Source: Massilia sp. R2A-15 (GTDB taxonomy: Bacteria > Pseudomonadota > Gammaproteobacteria > Burkholderiales > Burkholderiaceae_D). From it: 64,000 bases of DNA. The DNA lies in assembly GCF_030704305.1 (NCBI RefSeq), contig NZ_CP131935.1, positions 186,001 to 250,000 of the forward strand, read 5' to 3'. Shown piece by piece: positions 27,284 through 35,013 of the stretch (positions are counted from its first letter, which is position 1; every line of letters starts with the position of its first letter). The notes below the pieces were generated by a model. The model did no database searches. It saw only the letters and a list, made by a program, of their open reading frames with translations, and was not told where the DNA came from. A program made the translations under genes and the position numbers.

Positions 27284-28348
27284 GTGCAGGACACGGACCT
27301 TCGCCCCCCGATCGACGCGGCCGCACTGGCCGCCTGGATGCGCCTTGAACAGACTCCGGGCGTCGGGGCGGCGACGATCCGCCGCCTGATTGACGAGTTC
27401 GGCTCACCGCAAGCCATTCTCGACGCCGCACCGCGCAAGTGGCCGGCGCCGTCCGCCGAGCACCATCGCGAGGTCGAGCGCGCCCTCGACTGGCTCGGCC
27501 ATCCCGGCCACCATCTGATCACCCTGACCGATCCGGACTATCCGGCCTTGCTGCTGCAGATTCCCGATCCGCCGCCGCTGCTGTTCGTGGCCGGGCGCGT
27601 GCACCTGCTGGCGGCGCCGGCGCTGGCCATCGTCGGCAGCCGCAACGCCACCTTGCAGGGCAAGGCCAACGCCGAAGTGTTCGCCCAAGCGCTCAGCTGC
27701 GCCGGACTGACCATCGTGTCCGGGCTGGCGCTGGGCATCGACGCGGCCGCCCACACCGGCGGCCTGAACGGCGCCGGCTCGACCATCGCCGTGATCGGCA
27801 CCGGGCCCGACATCGCGTACCCGGCGCGCAACCGGGCGCTGTGGCAGCGCATCGCCGCCGAGGGCTGCGTGGTCAGCGAGCATCCGCCGGGCACGCCGCC
27901 GCTGCCGCATCACTTCCCGCGCCGCAACCGCATCATCAGCGGGCTGTCCGAAGGGGTGCTGGTGGTCGAGGCGGCGGCGCAGTCCGGCTCGCTGATTACG
28001 GCGCACCTGGCGGCCGAGCAGGGGCGAGATGTGTTCGCCATTCCCGGCTCGATTCATTCCTCGCTGGCCAAGGGCTGCCACAAGCTGATCAAGGAAGGCG
28101 CCAAGCTGGTCGAGTCGGCGGCCGACGTGCTGGGGGAGCTGCGCCGGATGCAGGTCGCGGCGGCGCCGGCGCCGGCCGCCAGCCATCCCTTGCTCGATGC
28201 GATGGGGCACGATCCGATCGGGCAGGATGCGCTGGCGCGACTGGCCGGCTGCGCGCCGGCCGATCTCAGCCTGGTATTGCTGGAGCTGGAGCTGGCGGGC
28301 CAGGTCGAGCGCCTGCCCGGCGGATTGGTGCAACGGCTGGTGCGCTGA
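27284..28348 (+). CDS. dprA: DNA-processing protein DprA
   Basis: 354 residues with a GTG start. Loads RecA onto incoming single-stranded DNA in natural transformation. An N-terminal SAM/HhH region (TPGVGAATIRRLIDEFG) is followed by the Rossmann core with LAIVGSRNATLQGKANA, TIVSGLALGIDAAAHTGGL, FPRRNRIISGLSEGVLVVEAA and GRDVFAIPGS. A C-terminal winged-helix DML1-like domain (about 290-354) is also present. The gene is intact. Family B repeats follow. Confidence 0.94.
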   Translation: MQDTDLRPPIDAAALAAWMRLEQTPGVGAATIRRLIDEFGSPQAILDAAPRKWPAPSAEHHREVERALDWLGHPGHHLITLTDPDYPALLLQIPDPPPLLFVAGRVHLLAAPALAIVGSRNATLQGKANAEVFAQALSCAGLTIVSGLALGIDAAAHTGGLNGAGSTIAVIGTGPDIAYPARNRALWQRIAAEGCVVSEHPPGTPPLPHHFPRRNRIISGLSEGVLVVEAAAQSGSLITAHLAAEQGRDVFAIPGSIHSSLAKGCHKLIKEGAKLVESAADVLGELRRMQVAAAPAPAASHPLLDAMGHDPIGQDALARLAGCAPADLSLVLLELELAGQVERLPGGLVQRLVR

Positions 28349-28353
28349 GCGTT

Positions 28354-28467
28354 GGGGTCAGGTCCGGCGGACCTGACCCCGCCGTTGGACGGCGCCAATT
28401 GAAACCCCGTTTCGGCAGATCTCGCCGCGGCGACAAGAACGGGGTCAGGGGCGCGGGACCAGGCCCC
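28354..28467. repeat. Family B palindrome pair
   Basis: Two copies face each other: 28354-28380 (perfect arms around CCGG) and a diverged copy 28441-28467. The 60-base spacer separates the end of dprA from the convergent HExxH gene, whose stop lies inside the second copy. Confidence 0.65.
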
Positions 28468-29389
28468 GGCGGTCGTGGCGAATCCCCAGGCGATCGAGCT
28501 CGCCGATGAATTCGTCCGAATAGATGCTGTCGAGCGCCGCCTCGGGAAAGTCGATCAGCCCGCCGTGCGCCGTACTGTGCGGCACCGACGCGGCGATCAC
28601 GCGTTCGCCGGCGCTCCACAGGCGCTGCAGGTGCGCCAGCGCGAGCGGGCTGTCGCGCAGGCCGGCATAGGCGCGCGGATGCTGCAGGCGCACCGCCTTC
28701 AGGTAGCACAGCACATACAGCATCATGTCGGCGCTGCCGCCGACGGCGCCGTCGAACCGGACCACGCCGTCCTTGCGAAAGCTGGCGTACAGCGGCGTCG
28801 AGGCGAGCGACTGCTCCAGCTGCGCCGCGCCGACATAGGCGTTCAGTTCGTCGAGCAGGGTGGTGAAATCGTTGCCGGAGGTCGCAGGCGTCTGCACCAG
28901 GTAGGTCTGGTAGCGGCCCGGCTGCCCGGACTTGAAGGCCGCCGGGAGCATGGCCGCCGCGATCGGGTAGGGCGGGGTCGAGCCGCGCACGATCTCGGTG
29001 GGCCAGGCGCGGCCCTCGAACACGTACACCGCCTTGCCGCCCGCGCAGCCGGACAGCGTCATGTCGAGCGCGTGGTTGGCCTCGTGAAATGCGGTTGCCA
29101 CCGAATCGAAATCGATCTTGCCGTTGCGCCGCAGCCACCACAGCACCTCGTCGCCGGCCCCCGCGAGCGTGCGCGCAACCTGGGGCGATTGGGGCGCCGG
29201 CAGCGCGGCAAGCAGGGCGGCGCCGTCCGCGGTCCGGTCGATGGGCGCCGCCGGCGTGCCGGCCAGCATCCGGGCGCAATCGGCGCGGCCGTACAGCGGC
29301 TTGGCGCCGGCGGGCGCCAGGGCGGCGTGCGCGGCGCCGCCGGCGCACAGCAGGCTGGCCGCCGCGAGGCGGATGAAGTGACGGGGCAT
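28445..29389 (-). CDS. Secreted hypothetical protein with HExxH motif
   Basis: 314 residues. Signal peptide MPRHFIRLAAASLLCAGGAAHA (start chosen at 29389 for this reason). A segment TAFHEANHALDMTLSG, about 100 residues into the mature protein, has an HExxH zinc-peptidase signature. Further downstream are DELNAYVGAAQ and YAGLRDSPLALAHLQRLW. No family was recognised. The Glu in DELNAY could be a third zinc ligand as in some metallopeptidases; this is a guess. It converges on dprA and is divergent from smg. Confidence 0.6.
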   Translation of the reverse strand: MPRHFIRLAAASLLCAGGAAHAALAPAGAKPLYGRADCARMLAGTPAAPIDRTADGAALLAALPAPQSPQVARTLAGAGDEVLWWLRRNGKIDFDSVATAFHEANHALDMTLSGCAGGKAVYVFEGRAWPTEIVRGSTPPYPIAAAMLPAAFKSGQPGRYQTYLVQTPATSGNDFTTLLDELNAYVGAAQLEQSLASTPLYASFRKDGVVRFDGAVGGSADMMLYVLCYLKAVRLQHPRAYAGLRDSPLALAHLQRLWSAGERVIAASVPHSTAHGGLIDFPEAALDSIYSDEFIGELDRLGIRHDRRGLVPRP

Positions 29390-29501
29390 GCGCTTCCTGT
29401 GGTGTTGTCGGACCGGCCTGATTGTAGGGCAACTACGCTGCAAACCGCCGTTCGCCGCGCGCCACTTGTGCCGCGATGGCCTTAACTGATAGAGTAGAGC
29501 C

Positions 29502-29966
29502 ATGTTCGATATCCTGGTCTATCTGTACGAAACCTACTACCGCCCGGACGCCTGTCCCGAGCCGGCGGCGCTGGCGCGCAAGCTCTCGGCGGTCGGTTTC
29601 GACGATGTCGAAATTTCCGAAGCGCTGTCCTGGCTGACCGACCTGACCGAAATGGCCGGCGCCGAGCACAGCGAGGTCACCGCCTCGACCGGCACGCGTT
29701 TTTACATCGGGCAGGAATTCGACACGCTCGGCAGCGGCGCGGTCGGCTTCATCCAGTTCCTCGAAAGCGCGAGCGTGATCAGCCCCCTGCAGCGCGAGAT
29801 CGTCATCGAGCGCGCGCTGGCGCTGGGCGAATCGCCGGTTGGCCTCGGCAAGCTGAAGATCATCGTGCTGATGCTGCTCTGGAGCCAGGGCAAGGAGCCG
29901 GACGCGCTGATGTTCGACGACCTGTTCGGCGCCGACGACGAGCAGGCGCCGCGCCTGCTGCACTAG
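29502..29966 (+). CDS. smg: Smg family protein (DUF494)
   Basis: 154 residues. [33 protein letters not shown] is the typical N-terminus of Smg proteins, found next to dprA and topoisomerase genes across proteobacteria. An all-helical, acidic cytoplasmic protein (pattern [16 protein letters not shown]). Function is not established. It lies between dprA and topB as in related genomes. Confidence 0.88.
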   Translation: MFDILVYLYETYYRPDACPEPAALARKLSAVGFDDVEISEALSWLTDLTEMAGAEHSEVTASTGTRFYIGQEFDTLGSGAVGFIQFLESASVISPLQREIVIERALALGESPVGLGKLKIIVLMLLWSQGKEPDALMFDDLFGADDEQAPRLLH

Positions 29967-30162
29967 GCGCCGGCGGCGCCACTCCTGTTGTTTTGGCCAT
30001 CCGGCCAGGCAGAGTCCACTTGCGAACTGGCGCGCAACGCGCTTATCATTGGCCGCACCTTACGGCTTACTAATAAGATATCTGGACGGAAAAACCAGTC
30101 CAGCGGCGAAGCCATGTATCATGCGCCAGCCGAACCCCTAAATATGTACGACGAGAAACCAT

Positions 30163-32823
30163 ATGACAAAAACCCTCATCATCGCCGAGAAGCCTTCAGT
30201 CGCGAACGACATCGCCAAGACGCTGGGCGGCTTCACCAAGCACGATGAGTATTTCGAGTCGGACCAGTACGTGCTGTCGTCGGCCGTCGGCCACCTGCTC
30301 GAAATCGCCGTGCCGGAAGAGCACGACGTCAAGCGCGGCAAATGGAGCTTCGCGCACCTGCCGATGATCCCGCCGTACTTCGCGCTGAACCCGATCGCCA
30401 AGACCGAGGCGCGCCTGAAGGTGCTCAACAAGCTGATCAAGCGCAAGGACGTCACCAGCCTGATCAACGCATGCGACGCGGGCCGCGAGGGTGAGCTGAT
30501 CTTCCGCCTGATCCAGCAGAACGCCAAGGCCAAGCAGCCGGTCAAGCGGCTGTGGCTGCAGTCGATGACGGCCGGCGCGATCCGCGACGGCTTCCAGAAC
30601 CTGCGCAGCGACGAAGAGATGCTGCCGCTGGCCGACGCGGCGCGCTGCCGCTCGGAAGCGGACTGGCTGATCGGCATCAACGGCACCCGCGCGATGACCG
30701 CGTTCAACTCGAAAGAGGGCGGCTTCTACCTGACCACCGTGGGCCGCGTGCAGACGCCGACCCTGTCGATCGTGGTCGAGCGCGAAGAGAAGATCAAGAA
30801 ATTCGTCTCGCGCGACTACTGGGAAGTGCGCGCCGAGTTCATCTGCGCGGCCGGCGTGTACGAAGGCCGCTGGCTCGACCAGTCGTTCAAGAAGGACGAG
30901 AACGATCCGGAAAAGCGCCCCGAGCGCCTGTGGAGCAAGGCCGCCGCCGACACCATCGCGATGGCCTGCAAGGGCCGCCAGGGCAATGTGACGGAAGAGT
31001 CGAAACCGACCACGTCGATGGCGCCTGGCCTGTTCGACCTGACCAGCCTGCAACGCGAGGCCAACGGCCGCTTCGGCTTTTCGGCCAAGAACACGCTGGG
31101 CCTGGCGCAGGCGCTGTACGAGAAGCACAAGGTGCTGACCTACCCGCGTACCGATTCGCGCCACCTGCCGGAAGATTACATCGCCACCGTCAAGTCGACG
31201 CTCGAGTCGCTGGCCGAGAACAATAACTATCACCAGTTCGCCAAGCAGATCACCGACAAGGGCTGGGTCAAGCCGAACAAGCGCATCTTCGACAACACCA
31301 AGATCTCGGACCACTTCGCGATCATCCCGACCGGCGTGGCGCCGAAGAACCTGTCCGAGCCGGAACAGAAGCTCTACGACCTGGTCACGCGCCGCTTCAT
31401 GGCGGTGTTCTTCCCGGCCGCCGAGTTCCAGGTCACGACCCGCTACACCGAAGTGTCGGGCCACCAGTTCAAGACCGAAGGCAAGGTCATGACCAACGCG
31501 GGCTGGATGGCGATCTACGGCAAGGACACCACCACCGCCGACGACAAGGACAACGCCGGCACGCTGGTGCCGGTGGCCAAGGGCGAGAAGGTGCACACCG
31601 AGAAAGTCACGGCCAACGGCCTCGTCACCAAGCCGCCCGCGCGCTACACCGAGGCGACGCTGCTGTCGGCCATGGAAGGCGCCGGCAAGCTGATCGACGA
31701 CGACGAACTGCGCGACGCGATGGCCGGCAAGGGCCTGGGCACGCCGGCCACGCGCGCGGCAATCATCGAGGGCCTGCTGGGCGAGCGCTACCTGCTGCGC
31801 GAAGGGCGCGAGCTGATGCCGACCGCCAAGGCGGCGCAGCTGATGACCTTGCTGCGCGGGCTGGGCGTGAACGAGCTGACCGCGCCCGAGCTGACCGGCG
31901 AGTGGGAGTACAAGCTGTCGCAGATGGAAAAGGGCAAGATCTCGCGCGAGCAGTTCATGCTCGAAATCGAGAAGATGACCCAGATCATCGTCAAGCGCGC
32001 CAAGGAATACAACAACGACACCATTCCCGGCGATTACGCCACCTTGGCGACGCCGTGCCCGAACTGCGGCGGCGTGGTCAAGGAAAACTACCGCCGTTTC
32101 GCCTGCACCAAGTGCGACTTCAACATGAGCAAGACGCCGGGAAGCCGGCAGTTCGAGATCGCCGAAGTCGAGGAGTTGCTGAAGAACCGCACGATCGGCC
32201 CGATGCAGGGCTTCCGCTCGAAGATGGGGCGGCCGTTCGCGGCGATCCTGCGCATCGTGCGCGACGAGGACATCAACAACTTCAAGCTGGAGTTCGACTT
32301 CGGCCAGAACGATGAGGAAGGCGAAAACGGCGAGGGCGTCGATTTCACCGGCCAGACCGCGCTGGGACCCTGCCCGAAATGCAACGCCGGCGTGTACGAG
32401 ATGGGCCTGGCGTATGTGTGCGAGCACAGCGTCGCCAAGCCGAAGACCTGCGACTTCCGCAGCGGCCGCATCATCCTGCAGCAGGAAATCCTGCCCGAGC
32501 AGATGGCCAAGCTGCTCAACGACGGCAAGACCGACCTGCTGCCGGGCTTCGTGTCGCAGCGCACGCGCCGGCCGTTCAAGGCCTTCCTGGTAAAGGGCAA
32601 GGACGGCAAGATCAGCTTCGAGTTCGAGGAGCGCAAGGCAAAAGCGCCGGCCAAGGGCAAGGCCAAGCCGGTAGCGGACGAGGGCGCGGAAGGCGCAGAA
32701 GAGGCGGTCGCCAAGCCGGCGGCGAAGAAGGCCGCGGCCAAGAAGCCGGCTGCGAAGAAGCCTGCTGCCAAGAAAGCCGCGGCGAAGAAGCCGGCGGCGA
32801 AGAAGGCTGCACCGAAAGAGTAA
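30163..32823 (+). CDS. topB: DNA topoisomerase III with Lys/Ala-rich C-terminal tail
   Basis: 886 residues. Type IA topoisomerase that decatenates DNA through a transient 5'-phosphotyrosine. The TOPRIM domain starts TKTLIIAEKPSVANDIAK and includes the acidic site (NACDAGREGELIF). The catalytic Tyr327 lies in VLTYPRTDSRHLPEDY. Two Cys clusters at about 625-655 (CPNC...CTKC) and 740-770 (CPKC...) are likely zinc ribbons. The last ~60 residues are PAAKKAAAKK-type repeats resembling histone H1-like tails, probably for non-specific DNA binding. E. coli TopB is about 650 residues, so the extension is substantial. Confidence 0.93.
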   Translation: MTKTLIIAEKPSVANDIAKTLGGFTKHDEYFESDQYVLSSAVGHLLEIAVPEEHDVKRGKWSFAHLPMIPPYFALNPIAKTEARLKVLNKLIKRKDVTSLINACDAGREGELIFRLIQQNAKAKQPVKRLWLQSMTAGAIRDGFQNLRSDEEMLPLADAARCRSEADWLIGINGTRAMTAFNSKEGGFYLTTVGRVQTPTLSIVVEREEKIKKFVSRDYWEVRAEFICAAGVYEGRWLDQSFKKDENDPEKRPERLWSKAAADTIAMACKGRQGNVTEESKPTTSMAPGLFDLTSLQREANGRFGFSAKNTLGLAQALYEKHKVLTYPRTDSRHLPEDYIATVKSTLESLAENNNYHQFAKQITDKGWVKPNKRIFDNTKISDHFAIIPTGVAPKNLSEPEQKLYDLVTRRFMAVFFPAAEFQVTTRYTEVSGHQFKTEGKVMTNAGWMAIYGKDTTTADDKDNAGTLVPVAKGEKVHTEKVTANGLVTKPPARYTEATLLSAMEGAGKLIDDDELRDAMAGKGLGTPATRAAIIEGLLGERYLLREGRELMPTAKAAQLMTLLRGLGVNELTAPELTGEWEYKLSQMEKGKISREQFMLEIEKMTQIIVKRAKEYNNDTIPGDYATLATPCPNCGGVVKENYRRFACTKCDFNMSKTPGSRQFEIAEVEELLKNRTIGPMQGFRSKMGRPFAAILRIVRDEDINNFKLEFDFGQNDEEGENGEGVDFTGQTALGPCPKCNAGVYEMGLAYVCEHSVAKPKTCDFRSGRIILQQEILPEQMAKLLNDGKTDLLPGFVSQRTRRPFKAFLVKGKDGKISFEFEERKAKAPAKGKAKPVADEGAEGAEEAVAKPAAKKAAAKKPAAKKPAAKKAAAKKPAAKKAAPKE

Positions 32824-32870
32824 GCGTTGGCGTGGACCCAGCCCTTGGGCCGCGGCGCTGATCCAAATGA

Positions 32871-32908
32871 AAAAACCGCGTTTCCCGCGAAGGGACGCGG
32901 TTTTTTTT
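32871..32908 (+). terminator. Rho-independent terminator after topB
   Basis: AAACCGCGT and ACGCGGTTT arms (32874-32903) enclose a 13-base loop that is itself partly self-complementary. Eight T residues (32901-32908) follow. It lies 50 bases after the topB stop. Confidence 0.8.
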
Positions 32909-33055
32909 CATTCTGCGCCATCAGCTAGCACTTTATCGCGCCCCCCGCACCTCGCAGATCGGCCGATGGCGGTTCGGCGTCCGCCATGCTAGGGTCTGCT
33001 TTGCACGGAAGGCAACATCAACAGGCAAGCGCGCTTGCACCAACGGAGAAGAGCG

Positions 33056-33673
33056 ATGAGATCCTCACGGCGAAGCGCATTGATCCACGCGCCTGCACTC
33101 ATTCTCTCGATCTTCGGCATACTCGCCGTCAGCCGGGCGCTTTCGCTCATCATCCCTTCCGAGTTCTACTTCACTTTTCAGTCCCTGTTTTCCGACCGGG
33201 CCGCGCGCAGCATGGTGCTGGCCCTGTTCGGCAAGATGATGGGGCCGCTGCTGACAGGATTCGCGGCCGGCTGGATCATCTACGCGCGGGCACGTTCCTC
33301 GGGACGGCCGGGCAGCGCAATCGCGAGTTTTGCAAGGCGCGTCAAGCGGCAATGGATGCCGACGATTTTCCTGGCCGGCTGCTTTGCCGCCTTCCTCTCG
33401 GCCTGGCCGATCATCGTGTATTGGGATCTGCTGTCGAACCCCGAGGTGATGCACCTGAAGGCCATCTTCATGCTCCTGTACGGGCTGTACATGCTGGGCT
33501 ACGGATATGTGTCCCTGTTCGGCTTCCTGGCCGCGGTGTTCATCAGTGAGCACCTGGAAGGCGGCGCCGATCCCAACCGGCTGGTGTCGAAGTCCGAACT
33601 TTCCCGCGTGGGCGCGCTCTGGCTCATCAACTCGGGACTTGCGTCGGCCGTCATGGATATCATCACCAAATGA
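33056..33673 (+). CDS. Hypothetical membrane protein, first of a two-gene operon
   Basis: 205 residues with about four to five hydrophobic helices (for example LILSIFGILAVSRALSLII, MVLALFGKMMGPLLTGFAAGWII, IFLAGCFAAFLSAWPIIVYW and a long one near 140-165). No family was recognised. The start at 33056 has GGAGAAG 6 bases upstream. Its stop overlaps the next start as ATGA. It may form a membrane complex with that partner. Local composition is like the flanks. Confidence 0.6.
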   Translation: MRSSRRSALIHAPALILSIFGILAVSRALSLIIPSEFYFTFQSLFSDRAARSMVLALFGKMMGPLLTGFAAGWIIYARARSSGRPGSAIASFARRVKRQWMPTIFLAGCFAAFLSAWPIIVYWDLLSNPEVMHLKAIFMLLYGLYMLGYGYVSLFGFLAAVFISEHLEGGADPNRLVSKSELSRVGALWLINSGLASAVMDIITK

Positions 33674-34668
33674 AGGCCTTGCGGATGCCGGCGCCGGCCA
33701 GGCTCGCGCGATGGCTTCGCGGATTTCGCGATGGCGACGGCAGCGCGCCGCGTTACCTGGCGCTGCCCTTCATTGCCGGGTGCCTTGTGCTGTTCGCGTT
33801 TTTCGTCATCCCGCCGCAAACCTACAGTAACATCCGTCCCTTGTTCGAGCCGCGGGCGCCGCATACCGCTTCGGCGGCCACGCCGGCGGCCGAAGAGATA
33901 CCGCGGGCTCGAGATATCGCGGTGCGCGTCGTCCGAATGGAAACGAACGGGAGGGTGCCGGAAGCGGTCGATCCCGAGCGGGCACGGCTGACGCAAGACC
34001 GGGTCGCGATCAACATCCTGATCCGGTCCGGATACGTCAGCATTGCCCAGGTGGACAATTACGCCGTCGAGGGCACGCCGCAAAGGTCGATCTATCACCT
34101 CACGCCCGACAGGACCGCGCTCGCCTGCGCGTCGATTGCTGCCGATGCGGCGGGTTCCGATGAGGCGGCCCAGGAAAAATCCCGGGCATTGCGGGCCACG
34201 GCGGCACGGCTGGCGCTGGCGGCCGTCGCGGTCGAAAAATTCCACCGCAGCGAGCTGCACCGGCGCGTCGAGTGGGCGTATGCGCGAGCGTTTTCGGCGC
34301 TGACCGGGCGCCTGCCCGACATCTCCCTGGGGCCGGCGCAGATTCGCGTGTCAACGGTCCGGCGGATCGGCGCCACGGTAGGGGGCTCGCAAAAAACCTA
34401 TTCCGTGCTGCATGAATCGGACGCCGAACTGACGAAAACCCTGCTGGACGAATGCCGCTCCCTGAGATTGTCCGCGGCGATCATGTCCTACTACCTTGGC
34501 CTGCCGGCCGGCGCCAGCGCTGCCTGCGGCGGCAAGAACCGGCCCGATTGTCCCAGCGAGGCCGAGCGCGCGGCGAACAACTACACCGGGCATCGCAGGG
34601 CGACCAGCGCCATCGTCGATTACGGCCCCATCGTGGACCGGATGCAGGCGCTGCTGTCGGAAAACTGA
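33670..34668 (+). CDS. Hypothetical single-span membrane protein, second of a two-gene operon
   Basis: 332 residues. A cytoplasmic basic N-terminus (about 1-30), one helix (YLALPFIAGCLVLFAFFVI), then a mostly helical soluble domain, probably periplasmic, containing a Cys pair (C-rich ACGGKNRPDCPSE near 295-305). No known domain was recognised. Translationally coupled to the upstream membrane protein. The hairpin at 34682-34707 downstream may end the transcript. Confidence 0.6.
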   Translation: MKALRMPAPARLARWLRGFRDGDGSAPRYLALPFIAGCLVLFAFFVIPPQTYSNIRPLFEPRAPHTASAATPAAEEIPRARDIAVRVVRMETNGRVPEAVDPERARLTQDRVAINILIRSGYVSIAQVDNYAVEGTPQRSIYHLTPDRTALACASIAADAAGSDEAAQEKSRALRATAARLALAAVAVEKFHRSELHRRVEWAYARAFSALTGRLPDISLGPAQIRVSTVRRIGATVGGSQKTYSVLHESDAELTKTLLDECRSLRLSAAIMSYYLGLPAGASAACGGKNRPDCPSEAERAANNYTGHRRATSAIVDYGPIVDRMQALLSEN

Positions 34669-34681
34669 TCGCCCATGAAAA

Positions 34682-34708
34682 AACCGCGTGGCCAGGGCGA
34701 CGCGGTTG
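34682..34708 (+). terminator. Possible terminator hairpin after the two-gene membrane operon
   Basis: ACCGCG/CGCGGT arms around a 14-base interior, followed only by TTGTTCG, so the T-tract is weak. The sequence resembles the stem of the topB terminator at 32874-32903. It lies between convergent transcripts. Confidence 0.4.
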
Positions 34709-34756
34709 TTCGTTGATGCGGGCCGGCTCAGCGCCCGGCCGCCAGTCGGCCTGGCC

Positions 34757-34969
34757 TTATTCGTGCCACTGTTCCTGCAGCGCCTTGATCGCCGCTTCGC
34801 CGTTGCGGATCGCCTTGACCCGGCTGACGATCTCGTTGCGCCAGGCCTCTTCCGCGTCCAAATCCTCCGCACCCTCGATGTCGAGCAGCAACAAACGCAG
34901 CAGGTCGTTTTTCTCGGCGCTGGTCAACAGCTTCAGTTTTCCGGCAATCTCGGCGACAAGTGTGGACAT
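34757..34969 (-). CDS. Addiction-module component-like small protein (unstable antitoxin family), orphan
   Basis: 70 residues. The pattern LTSAEKNDLLRLLLLDIEGAEDLDAEEAWRNEIVSRVKAIRNGEA matches the putative addiction-module antitoxin type usually paired with a RelE-like toxin. No toxin gene is adjacent on either side. The start at 34969 has GGGGGTAG upstream with good spacing. It may be a stand-alone relic or may have another function. Confidence 0.55.
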   Translation of the reverse strand: MSTLVAEIAGKLKLLTSAEKNDLLRLLLLDIEGAEDLDAEEAWRNEIVSRVKAIRNGEAAIKALQEQWHE

Positions 34970-35013
34970 ATCGGCTACCCCCAAGGCGTGATTATTTGAA
35001 CAATTTGTGAAGT

